Positions 7,774-16,215 are shown, numbered from the stretch's first letter. The stretch is 64,000 nucleotides of DNA from Alistipes communis (GCF_006542665.1 NZ_AP019735.1:1736001-1800000), one strand, 5' to 3'. Notes: a model not told the origin generated them from the sequence alone. Numbers and translations: made by a program.

Positions 7774-9390
7774 TCAACGGGGTTCGATCGGTTGCGGGCG
7801 GAGGTTCATCGTCTCGTCGAGCGCTGCGATTTTCGAGCTGTCGAGCACCGGTTCGGGCAGTGCGGCCTGTTGCCGCTGGCGCAGGATCGCGGCTACGCGG
7901 GCATCCAGCGCATCGACCAGCGCATAGGCCACCTGACGGCCGCCGGCGTAGTTGATATGGGTATAGTCCTTGCCCGCCCAGCCGTTGGCGACGAAACGTT
8001 CCATGCCGCCCTGCGCCCGCATGGCGTCGTAGACCGACCAGAAAGCGGCGCCTGTGGCACGGGCTGCGCGGCGTTGCCAGTCGACCATCGCCGGCGCCGA
8101 CGACATCGGGGCGAATCCCGTGTCGGACTTCACCGAACGGTCGCTGGTCGAGAGCACCAGCACCGCCGCCTCGGGGAAACAGCTGCGCACGAAGGCGATC
8201 ATCTTCTCCACGCGGGCGGCGTAGGCCGAGTAGTTGGTGACCCCCTCCTGCATGATGTTCAGTCCGTATTGCAGGATGACCAGATCGTACTCCGCGAAGG
8301 CGTCGATCTGGGCGTTGACCGAGGGGTTTGTGCCGAAAAGCGCCTGTCCGTTGTTGCTGCGGATCGAGTAGTTGTCGACCGTCACGCCCGCCGCGTCCTC
8401 GAACTGTACGCCGTAACCGGTGAATCCAGCTCCGCCCCGTACGACGCGGAGGGCGAGCGATGCGACCGGCGCCCGTACGACGATCTGACGGAGGGCTTCC
8501 GACGCCGGTATGTCGAAGGTGCGGTGCAGCGAATCGTTGAGCGTGAGTTCCAGCCGGCTCGGCTCTCGGCTGATGAAGAGCAGCCGCGCCACGCCGCAAC
8601 GGTCGAGGCGGCGGCGGAAGTCGCTGCCCGTCCAGCGCACCGTCGCACCGTCGGCGGGGCGGCAGAGCCAGCCCGAAACGGAGTAGTCGCCGCGCAGCGC
8701 CTCGGGCGTAGTGCGGCGCTGCATGATGTTGTAGGAGTTCCATCCCGCCGAACGGGTGCCTACCGTGCGGCGGTAGCCTGTCAGGGGCGAGGACATCGGC
8801 GCGAAACCGCAGCCGCGGCCGCCGTAGCGCAGTTGCAGCTGTTCGCGCAGGTCGGCCGTGAGGATGTCGCCCTCGATGAACGAGTCGCCCAGTACGGCGA
8901 TGCGCACGGGTGTGCGGCGGGCGGTGTCGGCCAGTCGCGCGCAGAAGCGGTACAGGGGGCCGTCGGCGAGCGTATCGAAATCTTCGATCGGGGTGAGCGT
9001 CGTCAATAACCGTGCGGTATCGCCCGTAGGAGGCTCCGTCGGCGGTTCGCTGTCGGCGGGCGTCCATTCGAAAGCGAGCTGCGGTGCGGCGGACAGCGTG
9101 TCGGCGGCAGGCGGCTCCGCTGCGATCGAATCGGCCGGCAGGGGCGCTTCGCCGGCGTCGAGCTGCCCCGCGAAGCGGTGGAAGTCGCCCGAGAACTCGT
9201 CGTCGAGCTCCGGCAACGTCTCGTCCACTGCTTCCTTGTCGTCGAAACGGAGGACGTCCGAGAGGATGTTGGCCCGGCGGAGCGGAATGCCGCAGATCGT
9301 CTGCGGCGGGATGAAGGCGACGCAGACGAGCACTGCGATCAGTGCGGCGGCCGCCTGGAAACTGCGTCGGGTGTAATCCTGCGGGGCCAT
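7774..9390 (-). CDS. Membrane-anchored SGNH/GDSL hydrolase or O-acetyl transferase
   Basis: The 538-residue protein starts with one membrane segment (about residues 12-28). A long acidic, proline-rich linker follows (45-135), then an SGNH domain. Block I is VLGDSFIEGD (Ser170), an oxyanion-region stretch is VILQYGLNIMQ, and the Asp-x-x-His pair is DYTH (Asp475, His478). Its stop is four bases before the MBOAT start, so it probably completes acyl transfer in the periplasm with the MBOAT protein, like AlgX or PatB partners. An esterase role cannot be excluded. The gene abuts the peptidase gene directly (TGAATG junction). Confidence 0.88.
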   Translation of the reverse strand: MAPQDYTRRSFQAAAALIAVLVCVAFIPPQTICGIPLRRANILSDVLRFDDKEAVDETLPELDDEFSGDFHRFAGQLDAGEAPLPADSIAAEPPAADTLSAAPQLAFEWTPADSEPPTEPPTGDTARLLTTLTPIEDFDTLADGPLYRFCARLADTARRTPVRIAVLGDSFIEGDILTADLREQLQLRYGGRGCGFAPMSSPLTGYRRTVGTRSAGWNSYNIMQRRTTPEALRGDYSVSGWLCRPADGATVRWTGSDFRRRLDRCGVARLLFISREPSRLELTLNDSLHRTFDIPASEALRQIVVRAPVASLALRVVRGGAGFTGYGVQFEDAAGVTVDNYSIRSNNGQALFGTNPSVNAQIDAFAEYDLVILQYGLNIMQEGVTNYSAYAARVEKMIAFVRSCFPEAAVLVLSTSDRSVKSDTGFAPMSSAPAMVDWQRRAARATGAAFWSVYDAMRAQGGMERFVANGWAGKDYTHINYAGGRQVAYALVDALDARVAAILRQRQQAALPEPVLDSSKIAALDETMNLRPQPIEPR

Positions 9391-10161
9391 TCAGTCGCGG
9401 TTGTTGCCTCGTCCGAGAATCAGCATGGCGTAGTAGAGCACCGTGGCGATGGCGCTCAGCGCGGCGACGAGATAGGTGCGTGCCGCCCACGTCAGCGCTT
9501 CGCGCGCCTGCGCCAGTTCCGCGCCCTGCATCGTGCGGCTCGATTCGAGCCATGCCAGCGCACGCTCCGAAGCGTTGTACTCGACCGGAAGCGTCACGAT
9601 CGAGAAGAGCGCCGATACGGCGATCAGTCCCACGCCGATCCAGCAGACCCACGCATTGTCGGTCGTGGCGAGCAGGATCATGCCCGCGATGAGGACGAAC
9701 GTCGCGGCGCGGGCCGAGAAGTTGACGATCGGAACCAGTTGCGAACGCAGTTCGAGCGGAGCGTATCCCCGCGCATGCTGCACGGCGTGGCCGCATTCGT
9801 GGGCCGCGACGGCCGCCGCCGCGACGCTGCGCGAGGCGTAGACCGAGTCGCTCAGATTGACGGTCATCGTCTGCGGATTGAAATGGTCGGTCAGGTGACC
9901 CGCCACATGGGTGACCTTCACGTTGCGGATACCGTTGTCGCGCAACATCTTTTCGGCTACCTCGGCGCCCGTCAGCCCGCCCGGGAAGGGCACCCGGGCG
10001 TATTTGGCGAAGACCGACTGCAAACGGGCCTGTACGATCCAGCCCACGATGCCGATCACGATAATGAGAATCCACGAACCCATCGTTCCGGCCGACATGC
10101 CGTAGAAGAATCCGCTCGGGTGGCCGTAGTATCCGGCCTGGATAAGGTGTGCGAGTAACAT
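9391..10161 (-). CDS. Membrane-bound zinc metallopeptidase (YugP-like)
   Basis: The 256-residue protein has the HExxH zinc signature HECGH at residues 121-125 with a nearby AVQHARGYAPL. Membrane segments lie at about 28-44, 148-170 and 175-190, and there is a C-terminal hydrophobic stretch. This is the neutral zinc metallopeptidase family PF04298 (YugP). Its substrates are generally unknown, and a membrane-protein quality-control role is plausible. The stop codon abuts the start of the SGNH gene, and the SDR gene ends 13 bases upstream, so all belong to one minus-strand operon. Confidence 0.9.
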   Translation of the reverse strand: MLLAHLIQAGYYGHPSGFFYGMSAGTMGSWILIIVIGIVGWIVQARLQSVFAKYARVPFPGGLTGAEVAEKMLRDNGIRNVKVTHVAGHLTDHFNPQTMTVNLSDSVYASRSVAAAAVAAHECGHAVQHARGYAPLELRSQLVPIVNFSARAATFVLIAGMILLATTDNAWVCWIGVGLIAVSALFSIVTLPVEYNASERALAWLESSRTMQGAELAQAREALTWAARTYLVAALSAIATVLYYAMLILGRGNNRD

Positions 10162-10174
10162 TTTTTTCGGTTTT

Positions 10175-10921
10175 TTAGGATTTGCGATGAACGTAGTACT
10201 GGCACGCCTGCTGCGAGGGCATCAGTACGATTTCATTAACGTTCATATGCGCCGGTAATTGTGCGATCCATGCGATCGCTTCGGCTATGTCGTCGCCCGT
10301 GAGGGGCTCGACGCCCCGATAGACGTTGTCGGCAGCCGTGCGGTCGCCGTGGAAGCGCACCACCGAGAATTCGGTCTCGACCATGCCGGGACGCACTTCG
10401 CTCACCTTGATGCCGTGCGAGAGCAGGTCGGCGCGCATCGACTGCGAAATGGCGTGCACGGCGTGCTTGGTGGCGCAGTAGACGGCGCCGTTCTCGTAGG
10501 GTTCGGTGCCGGCGATCGAGCCGATGTTGACGATGTGCCCGCCGCCCGCGGCGATCATCTTGCGCGCGACGATCTGCGAGACGTAGAGCAGCCCCTTGAC
10601 GTTGGTGTCGATCATGGCGTTCCAGTCGGCCGTCGACCCGCGGTCGAGGTGCTCGAATCCGGCGGCCAGACCGGCGTTGTTGACCAGCAGGTCGATCCGC
10701 TCCAACCCGTCGAGCGCCGCATGGCACGCCGCTTCGTCGCGGATGTCGAACGCGAGCGTGCGGCACCCGCCGCCCGCCGCCTCGATTTCGCGGCGCAGCG
10801 CGTCGAGCCGTTCGGCGCGGCGGCCGGTGGCCGCGACGTCCCACCCGTCGGCCGAAAGCCGCAGGGCCGTGGCGCGTCCGATGCCCGAAGTCGCGCCCGT
10901 GATGAGTGCCTGTTTTTTCAT
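10175..10921 (-). CDS. Short-chain dehydrogenase/reductase (YdfG-like)
   Basis: The 248-residue classical SDR has the cofactor glycine motif TGATSGIGRA near residues 8-17, NNAG at 81-84 and the catalytic set Ser135, Tyr148 and Lys152 (YCATK). Arginines after the first strand (TGRRAERLD) favour NADP(H). The closest functional group is probably the NADP-dependent 3-hydroxy acid (serine) dehydrogenases of the YdfG type, with PGMVETEFS after the active site. It is the first gene of the peptidase/SGNH/MBOAT/PAP2 run and is divergent from the LolE-like gene. Substrate not certain. Confidence 0.9.
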   Translation of the reverse strand: MKKQALITGATSGIGRATALRLSADGWDVAATGRRAERLDALRREIEAAGGGCRTLAFDIRDEAACHAALDGLERIDLLVNNAGLAAGFEHLDRGSTADWNAMIDTNVKGLLYVSQIVARKMIAAGGGHIVNIGSIAGTEPYENGAVYCATKHAVHAISQSMRADLLSHGIKVSEVRPGMVETEFSVVRFHGDRTAADNVYRGVEPLTGDDIAEAIAWIAQLPAHMNVNEIVLMPSQQACQYYVHRKS

Positions 10922-10940
10922 ATAACGCGGTATGTTGCTG

Positions 10941-10948
10941 CAAAAATA
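10941..10948 (-). promoter_or_regulatory. -7 box for the SDR operon
   Basis: TATTTTTG on the minus strand, 20 bases before the SDR start codon, matches TAnnTTTG. Confidence 0.5.
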
Positions 10949-10960
10949 GGAAAAATTGTG

Positions 10961-10968
10961 TTACTTTG
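10961..10968 (+). promoter_or_regulatory. -7 box that decides the LolE-like start
   Basis: TTACTTTG matches seven of eight positions of TAnnTTTG. It directly precedes an in-frame ATG at 10970, so transcription would begin after that ATG and translation would use the TTG at 11000. Confidence 0.4.
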
Positions 10969-10999
10969 CATGAAATTTAACCGTGAAGATCGCTGTCGT

Positions 11000-12241
11000 T
11001 TGAACCTCGAATTTTTCATAGCGCGCCGCACCGCCCGCACCTCACCGGAGAACCGGCCCGGGGTGATGTCGCGCATCGCCGTGGTTTCGGTGGCCGTATC
11101 GGTGGCCGTGATGCTCGTGGCGCTGGCCGTGATCCTCGGTTTCAAACGCGAAGTGACGGCCCGCATGGTGGGCTTTTCGGCGCCGGTCGAGGTGATCGAC
11201 GGCGCCGGGATCTACGCCGCGGAGTCGCGGCCCGTCGCGGCGACTGCTCGGTTCGAAGCGTTGCTGCGCGCCGTCGACGGCGTGCAGCGGGCGACGCCCT
11301 ATGCCGTCAAGAGCGGGATCGTGCGCACGCGCGATGCCATGGAGGGCGTGGCGCTCAAAGGGGTGGACGGCTCCTACGACTGGTCGTTTTTCGCCGGCCG
11401 GCTCACCGAAGGGAGGCTGCCGCGCGTAGGCGATTCGCTGCGTACGAAGGAGCTGCTGCTTTCCGCACGCACGGCGCGCCTGCTGGGCGTACATGCGGGC
11501 GACAAGGTGGAGATGCTCTTCGTCGCCGGCGACGAGAGGCCCCGCCGCGACCGGTTCAAGGTGTCGGGACTCTATTCGACGGGGATGGAGGAGTTGGAGC
11601 GCACGGCGCTGACCGACCTGCGCAACGTGCAGCGGTTGTCGGGGTGGTCGTCCGGCGAGGTTTCGGGATACGACCTCTTCCTCGGCGACGTGCGGCAGGC
11701 AGACCGGCTGGCCGAAGCGGTCAACGACGCCCTGCTGCGTTCGGATCTGCCGGAGACCGACGGCGTCGTGGCCGTGAGCGTCGGCGAACGCTATCCGGCG
11801 GTCTTCGACTGGTTGAAGGCGCACGACGTCAATGCGGCGGTCGTCATCGCGGTGATGGTGGCCGTGGCGTTTTTCAACATGGCTTCGGCGCTGCTGATCC
11901 TGGTGCTGGAGCGCACGCGGATGATCGGGCTGTTGAAGGCCATGGGGATGGAGAACCGCCGCATCCGCCGCATTTTCCTCTACCGCGCGGCCTTCATCGT
12001 GGGGCGCGGCCTGTTGTGGGGCAATCTGGCGGCGGGTTTGCTGTGCTGGCTCCAGGCGCGTTTCCACCTGCTCCGGCTCGATCCGGCGGGATACATGCTC
12101 TCGGAGGTTCCCGTGGCGGTGAGCGCGGGATGGTGGCTGGCAGTCGACGTCGCGGCGGCGGGAGCGATTCTCGCGCTGTTGCTCGTCCCCGCTGCGTTCG
12201 TGGCCCGTATCCGCCCCGACGAAGCGATCAAAACCGATTGA
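11000..12241 (+). CDS. LolE/LolC-type ABC transporter permease (FtsX family)
   Basis: The protein has 413 residues from the TTG at 11000; an in-frame ATG at 10970 would add ten residues but touches the -7 box. Homologues of this type typically begin with a sequence like NLEFFIARR, which supports the TTG. One membrane segment near residues 25-45 is followed by a large periplasmic domain (about 50-265) and three C-terminal membrane segments, the FtsX/MacB layout. With a separate ATPase it would extract outer-membrane lipoproteins. It heads a plus-strand operon with the menaquinone methyltransferase two bases downstream. Confidence 0.88.
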   Translation: MNLEFFIARRTARTSPENRPGVMSRIAVVSVAVSVAVMLVALAVILGFKREVTARMVGFSAPVEVIDGAGIYAAESRPVAATARFEALLRAVDGVQRATPYAVKSGIVRTRDAMEGVALKGVDGSYDWSFFAGRLTEGRLPRVGDSLRTKELLLSARTARLLGVHAGDKVEMLFVAGDERPRRDRFKVSGLYSTGMEELERTALTDLRNVQRLSGWSSGEVSGYDLFLGDVRQADRLAEAVNDALLRSDLPETDGVVAVSVGERYPAVFDWLKAHDVNAAVVIAVMVAVAFFNMASALLILVLERTRMIGLLKAMGMENRRIRRIFLYRAAFIVGRGLLWGNLAAGLLCWLQARFHLLRLDPAGYMLSEVPVAVSAGWWLAVDVAAAGAILALLLVPAAFVARIRPDEAIKTD

Positions 12242-12243
12242 TT

Positions 12244-12963
12244 ATGAAACCGTACGATACCGAACTGAGTAAAAAGGAGGAGGTGCGGGCGATGTTCGAC
12301 AACATCGCACCGGCCTACGACCGCCTGAACCATACCCTTTCGCTGAGCGTCGACCGCATCTGGCGGCGGCGCGTGGTGCGCATCGTCGGGCGGCTGCATC
12401 CGCGCCGCGTGCTCGACATGGCCACCGGTACGGGCGATCTGGCGGTGATGATGGCGCGCAGCATTCCGGAGGCCCATATCAAGGGCGTCGACCTGTCGGA
12501 GGGGATGCTCGACGTGGCGCGCCGCAAGGTCGCCGCGCGGGGATTGGAAGAGCGCGTGACGCTCGAAGCGGGCGACGCCGAGACGGCGGTGGCGGCGGCC
12601 GGATCGGTCGATGTGGTGACCGTGGCCTTCGGCGTGCGCAACTTCGGGGATCTCGGGCGGGGGCTCGCCGAGCTGTCGCGGGCGCTGCGGCCGGGCGGGC
12701 GGATCGTCATTCTGGAGTTTTCGACGCCCACGATGCCGGTTTTCGGACGGCTCTACGACTGGTATTCGCATCGGGTGCTGCCCCGTATCGGGGGCTGGCT
12801 GTCGCACGACCGGCAGGCTTACGACTACCTGCCCCGTTCGGTGGACGAATTTCCGCAGCCGGAGGAGTTCCTGACGATTCTCGCCGCAGCGGGGTTCCGC
12901 GATTGCCGTGCCCGGAGCCAGAGTTTCGGCATCGCACAGATTTATACCGCCGAGAAGTGTTGA
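12244..12963 (+). CDS. ubiE: Demethylmenaquinone methyltransferase
   Basis: This 239-residue class I SAM methyltransferase carries the UbiE/MenG signatures: YDRLNHTLSLSVDRIWRR near the start, the SAM-binding motif DMATGTGDLAVMMA, AFGVRNFGDLGRGLAEL and LRPGGRIVILEFSTP. It performs the C-methylation that ends menaquinone synthesis; Bacteroidetes use menaquinone rather than ubiquinone. It supplies the quinone pool used by the cytochrome bd oxidase also encoded in this window. It starts two bases after the permease stop and its stop overlaps the next start. Confidence 0.95.
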   Translation: MKPYDTELSKKEEVRAMFDNIAPAYDRLNHTLSLSVDRIWRRRVVRIVGRLHPRRVLDMATGTGDLAVMMARSIPEAHIKGVDLSEGMLDVARRKVAARGLEERVTLEAGDAETAVAAAGSVDVVTVAFGVRNFGDLGRGLAELSRALRPGGRIVILEFSTPTMPVFGRLYDWYSHRVLPRIGGWLSHDRQAYDYLPRSVDEFPQPEEFLTILAAAGFRDCRARSQSFGIAQIYTAEKC

Positions 12964-13454
12964 AGCGGCTGCATATCCTCTGCCTGGCGCTGCTGGCCGC
13001 CGCGACGCTCAGCGGCTGCCATCGTTATCTGGCGCGCGAGGTCAGAATCGTGCCGAAGGATATCGAGACCTACGGTTCGGCCGGTGCGGACGTGACGCTG
13101 CATGTCGCCAATCGAGGCGGTCGTCCGCTGCGGTTCGAAGCGGCGGCGCTGTCGCTCGCCTACGACGGCGGCGAAGTGTTGCGCGCCACGTTGCGCGATA
13201 CGGTGACGGTGGCGTCCGGCTGGGAGGGCGACGTGCGGATGCGTTGCCGGCTGCGTGTTCCCGACCGTGCGGCGCTCTATGCCGTGCAGCGGAAGTTGCA
13301 GCGTGCCGAGACGCAGCGCATGACGGTCTCCTTCGCGCTGCGGCTGCGCGTGGGCGACGCCGTGAAAAAAATCGGTCGGCGCCGGATGCCGTTGTCGGAT
13401 TTTTTGAATACCTTTGGCCTGAGACCCGAAGATTTACTAACGGATTCCGAATGA
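12960..13454 (+). CDS. Small lipoprotein, LEA14-like fold
   Basis: The 164-residue protein is read from TTG at 12960 (GTG at 12957 is possible), overlapping the ubiE stop. The start KRLHILCLALLAAATLSGC is a lipoprotein signal with a lipobox before the cysteine. The mature part resembles single beta-sandwich LEA14-type proteins (VTLHVANRGGRPLRFEAAALSL). It lacks acidic residues just after the cysteine, so it is more likely periplasmic than surface-exposed. Function unknown. It overlaps the SPOR gene by four bases (ATGA). Confidence 0.75.
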   Translation: MKRLHILCLALLAAATLSGCHRYLAREVRIVPKDIETYGSAGADVTLHVANRGGRPLRFEAAALSLAYDGGEVLRATLRDTVTVASGWEGDVRMRCRLRVPDRAALYAVQRKLQRAETQRMTVSFALRLRVGDAVKKIGRRRMPLSDFLNTFGLRPEDLLTDSE

Positions 13455-13987
13455 TGAAAACAATTTTTTCGATCTTGCTTCTTTCGCTGGCGGCGGCGAC
13501 GGCCGCAGAGGCCCAGTCGCTCGAAGCGTTCAAACAGCGGCTTGTCGAGCCGGACAGCGGCGCCCGCGTCGAGATTCACGAGGCGCCCGACGCGGCGGCG
13601 GCATTCTCGGCAGCCTCGCGCAGCGCCGCCGAAAAACGGCATAGCGGCTGGCGCATCAATCTCTACACCAGCAACGGGCAGAATGCCCGCTTCGAAGCCG
13701 AGGAGGTGAAGAAGAGCTTCGAGGAGTCGTTTCCGGGCGTGAGTGTCGACATGGTTTACGATATTCCCTATTTCAAGGTTTCGGCGGGCCGATGCGTCAC
13801 CTCCGAGGAGGCGATCATGCTGCTCGAACGTGTGCGCGCGAAGTTCCCCAAAGCCTTTCTGATGCGCGAGACGCTGACGGCGGCCGATCTGCTCGAAGAG
13901 AATCCGGAGGCTGCGGCGCCGCAGAGTCCCGACGGGACGGAGGACGTTCCGGCGGCCGAACCTGCCGCCGCGACGCCCGACGAATGA
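13451..13987 (+). CDS. Secreted SPOR-domain-like protein
   Basis: The 178-residue protein has a signal peptide (MMKTIFSILLLSLAAATAAEAQ) and a central region of about 75 residues (RINLYTSNGQNARFEAEE ... DIPYFKVSAG). That pattern matches SPOR domains, which bind septal peptidoglycan with denuded glycan strands. The C-terminus is low-complexity Ala/Pro/Glu. The start at 13451 overlaps the previous stop as ATGA; 13454 is the alternative. It is the last gene of the LolE-ubiE run. Confidence 0.75.
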   Translation: MMKTIFSILLLSLAAATAAEAQSLEAFKQRLVEPDSGARVEIHEAPDAAAAFSAASRSAAEKRHSGWRINLYTSNGQNARFEAEEVKKSFEESFPGVSVDMVYDIPYFKVSAGRCVTSEEAIMLLERVRAKFPKAFLMRETLTAADLLEENPEAAAPQSPDGTEDVPAAEPAAATPDE

Positions 13988-14469
13988 AATTCGAGGCTTT
14001 TTGTAACCGGCTCGTATCCGATTCCTGCGTTTTTCGCGGTTGGCGGGCGAAGGCGAAACGGGTCGGGCAGCAAAACGAACCTCGCATCTCCATCGTGAAG
14101 CCCCTCTTCGGAGGGGATTTTCGTCTCTTTGCATTCGGCCGGACGGGTTGCACCGGTGTTGATGCGTGAAGTTCGCGTTTTGGAGAGTGTCCCGTTGCCC
14201 GCCTCCGGCAGGAATCGTACGAGCTCCGGCAGAAAAGGGTGTCCCGCCGCATACGGCGGAGTGGATTGCCGGCATCGTCGGTCGGGGTCGGGTCCGCAGC
14301 GGGGCCGAACGGGAAGGGAGAGGCTTGCGGCGGAGAGCCGTTTGCGACGGCGGACGGTTCCGGTTCGTTCATAGAGGGTGGAAGGTTGGCGGTAATGAGT
14401 TTGTTACCAATATATTGCAATTCTGGAAACCGCCGGTTTCGCGTGAAAATAAGATTTTTAATTTTTTCT
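13988..14469. other. Gene-free stretch
   Basis: No open frame here looks real. A small hairpin, CCCCTC-TTC-GGAGGGG followed by ATTTTCGT (about 14101-14121), may end the upstream operon. Several short GC-rich inverted repeats follow, without a pattern I recognise. Confidence 0.5.
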
Positions 14470-14500
14470 TTTGATTATCTCCGGCTATTGGATATATTTG
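14470..14500 (+). promoter_or_regulatory. Full Bacteroidetes promoter for the small lipoprotein
   Basis: TTTG (14470-14473), 19 bases, then TATATTTG (14493-14500) is a complete match to the -33/-7 consensus. The predicted start of transcription is about 25 bases before the ATG. Confidence 0.8.
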
Positions 14501-14532
14501 CAGCGATTAACCATCTTTAATTCATTCTTATC

Positions 14533-14748
14533 ATGAAAAAAATCTATGCTTTCATCGTTGTAGTCGCTGCCGCTGCGATGGTATCGTGCGCAGGTAACGC
14601 GAACAAGCAGGCTGCCGCCGAGGCAGGGACCGTCGAGGTCGCTGTCGAGGAGGTTTCGGAGAGCTGCGGCGAGTGCGCGGATTCGGTCAAGGCCGATTCC
14701 TGCTGCAAGGCCGAGGCTGCTGTCGAAGTCGTTGAAGCTGCAAAATAA
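14533..14748 (+). CDS. Small cysteine-containing acidic lipoprotein
   Basis: This 71-residue protein has a lipoprotein signal (MKKIYAFIVVVAAAAMVSC). The mature part is only about 53 residues, rich in Ala, Glu and Val, with a Cys cluster SCGECADSVKADSCC that includes a CxxC. It has an excellent promoter and its own terminator (14853-14883), so it is probably well expressed as a single gene. I recognise no family. The CxxC and adjacent CC could bind metal or form disulfides, but that is inference. Confidence 0.8.
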   Translation: MKKIYAFIVVVAAAAMVSCAGNANKQAAAEAGTVEVAVEEVSESCGECADSVKADSCCKAEAAVEVVEAAK

Positions 14749-14776
14749 TTATTCCGGAGAGGTTGAATTTTTTCTT

Positions 14777-14832
14777 CCATTTCTCGCCTCGGCATTCGAG
14801 CAAGCTCGATTGCGCTCGGCTTAACGGAATGA
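14777..14832 (+). repeat. Palindromic intergenic repeat, copy E (subtype 1), in a 3' untranslated region
   Basis: CCATTTCTCGCCTCGGC, then the inner stem TCGAGC-AA-GCTCGA, with a slightly altered right arm (GGAATGA). It lies between the small lipoprotein gene and its terminator, so it is transcribed as part of that 3' UTR. Confidence 0.8.
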
Positions 14833-14852
14833 TTAGTTATTAGTGCAGAGTT

Positions 14853-14883
14853 GCGGGGCGGATGAAATCCGTCCCGCTTTTTT
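14853..14883 (+). terminator. Terminator of the small lipoprotein transcript
   Basis: GCGGGGCGGAT-GAA-ATCCGTCCCGC followed by six T. Confidence 0.8.
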
Positions 14884-14896
14884 ATGCGGCTGCCGA

Positions 14897-14933
14897 TGAA
14901 AAAGCGGAGTTTCAATCTTTTGAAACTCCGCTT
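14897..14933 (-). terminator. Terminator of the TPR-ribH transcript
   Basis: Perfect stem AAGCGGAGTTTCA and its complement around a six-base loop, followed on the minus strand by five T, 21 bases past the ribH stop. Confidence 0.85.
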
Positions 14934-14954
14934 CGGGTATCGGTGCCGAATCCG

Positions 14955-15479
14955 TCAGTTGATGGCCTTGCGGTCGAGCGCGTTCTCTTCGGTATCCATT
15001 TCGTCCTGCAAATGTACCATCTGGATAGCCGCCGCCGCCGCTTCGTCGCCCTTGTTTCCCAGCCGGCCGCCCGAACGGTCGAGCGCCTGTTGCAGGTCGT
15101 TGGTCGTGAGCACGCCGAAGGCGATGGGCATGTTCCATTGCAACTGCAACTGCATCACGCCCTGCGTCACGCCCTGGCAGACGAAATCGAAATGGCGCGT
15201 ATCTCCCTGAATGACGCATCCGAGTACGATCACGGCGTCCACGTCGGTGTATTCCGCGAAAAACTGGGCCCCCAGCGACAGTTCGAACGTCCCCGGAACA
15301 TACTTGATCTGGATGTTGTGTTCGGGGCATCCGGCGCTGCGCAGCGTATGCACGGCGCCGCTGAGCAGTCCTTCGGTCACTTCGGGATTCCACTCGGCCA
15401 CGACGATACCGAATTTCATCTCTTCGGCCGACGGCAGCGGGGAGTTGAGTTGCGACAGGTTGCGGTGCTTGGTTGCCAT
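14955..15479 (-). CDS. ribH: 6,7-dimethyl-8-ribityllumazine synthase
   Basis: This enzyme makes the lumazine precursor of riboflavin from 5-amino-6-ribitylaminouracil and dihydroxybutanone phosphate. The 174-residue protein has the family hallmarks VVAEWNPEVTEGLLSGA, YVPGTFELSLGAQ, VLGCVIQGDTRHFDFVC (with the catalytic histidine) and FGVLTTNDLQQALDRSGG. Length is normal. It starts six bases after the TPR gene stop, so the two form an operon. Confidence 0.97.
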   Translation of the reverse strand: MATKHRNLSQLNSPLPSAEEMKFGIVVAEWNPEVTEGLLSGAVHTLRSAGCPEHNIQIKYVPGTFELSLGAQFFAEYTDVDAVIVLGCVIQGDTRHFDFVCQGVTQGVMQLQLQWNMPIAFGVLTTNDLQQALDRSGGRLGNKGDEAAAAAIQMVHLQDEMDTEENALDRKAIN

Positions 15480-15485
15480 CGTTCG

Positions 15486-16175
15486 TTAGAGACTGTTGAT
15501 GTATTTTTCGATGTCGCGCGCTTCGAAGGAGCTCGGATAGGCGGTCGCGATACGCTCGAAGCACTCCTTCGCCTTGGCGGTGTCGCCCAGCGCCTTGTAG
15601 GCGCGGCCGGCCTTCATCAGGAAGATCGGAGCCGTCGCGTTGTTGTCGGCGGCCTCGACGGCCTTCTCGAAGAACTTCACGGCCTCCTTGTAGTTGCCTT
15701 CGTCGACGGCGATGTCGCCCTGCAAACCGTAGTTCTGCGCATTGACGACGGATCCCGGAATGCCCTTCACCGGCGTGTATTTGGCCAGATAGGCTGCGGC
15801 GTTCTTCAAATCGCCCTCTTTGAGGTAGCAGATGCCGGCATAGTGCTTGGCCAGATTACCTGCGGGGGTCGAGCCATAGCGCTCGATCACTTCGAGAAAG
15901 CCTGCGCCGTTGTCGTCGCCGTTGAGCGCAACCGTATAGTCGGCGTCATCGGCTTCGAATTTGTTCTGCGCCTGTGCGAGCAGTTCGGCGGCCTTCTCGT
16001 GACGCGGTTTGCTGACGAGATTGCGGTAGCCGACCCAGAGGCCGCCCAGCAATACCAGTACAATCAGCCCCAGCGTGAGCGCCTTTCCGTTTTTCTCGAA
16101 AAAAAGTTCGGTGCGGCTCATTGCGATGCCGATGCTCTCCTCGGTCGAATTCGCTGCATTCTGAATTTTTGCCAT
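15486..16175 (-). CDS. Membrane-anchored TPR protein
   Basis: The 229-residue protein starts at the ATG at 16175; the open frame extends further upstream but has no good start and crosses the promoter. A cytoplasmic tail of about 30 residues precedes one membrane segment (about 32-50). The rest consists of TPR-like helical repeats from about 60 to 225 (for example GNYKEAVKFFEKAVEAAD and ALGDTAKAKECFERIATAYP). It resembles YfgM/tol-pal-type periplasmic scaffold proteins common before ribH in Bacteroidetes. A scaffold or chaperone role is inferred. Confidence 0.88.
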   Translation of the reverse strand: MAKIQNAANSTEESIGIAMSRTELFFEKNGKALTLGLIVLVLLGGLWVGYRNLVSKPRHEKAAELLAQAQNKFEADDADYTVALNGDDNGAGFLEVIERYGSTPAGNLAKHYAGICYLKEGDLKNAAAYLAKYTPVKGIPGSVVNAQNYGLQGDIAVDEGNYKEAVKFFEKAVEAADNNATAPIFLMKAGRAYKALGDTAKAKECFERIATAYPSSFEARDIEKYINSL

Positions 16176-16215
16176 AGTCGTTATCTTAGTTTTTATTTTT
16201 CTGCGATTCAAAGCA

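Noticed and set aside
7748..10075. 775-codon open frame on the same strand as the SGNH and peptidase genes
   Set aside because: It is a shifted frame of two well-supported genes, very rich in Arg and Gly, without motifs.
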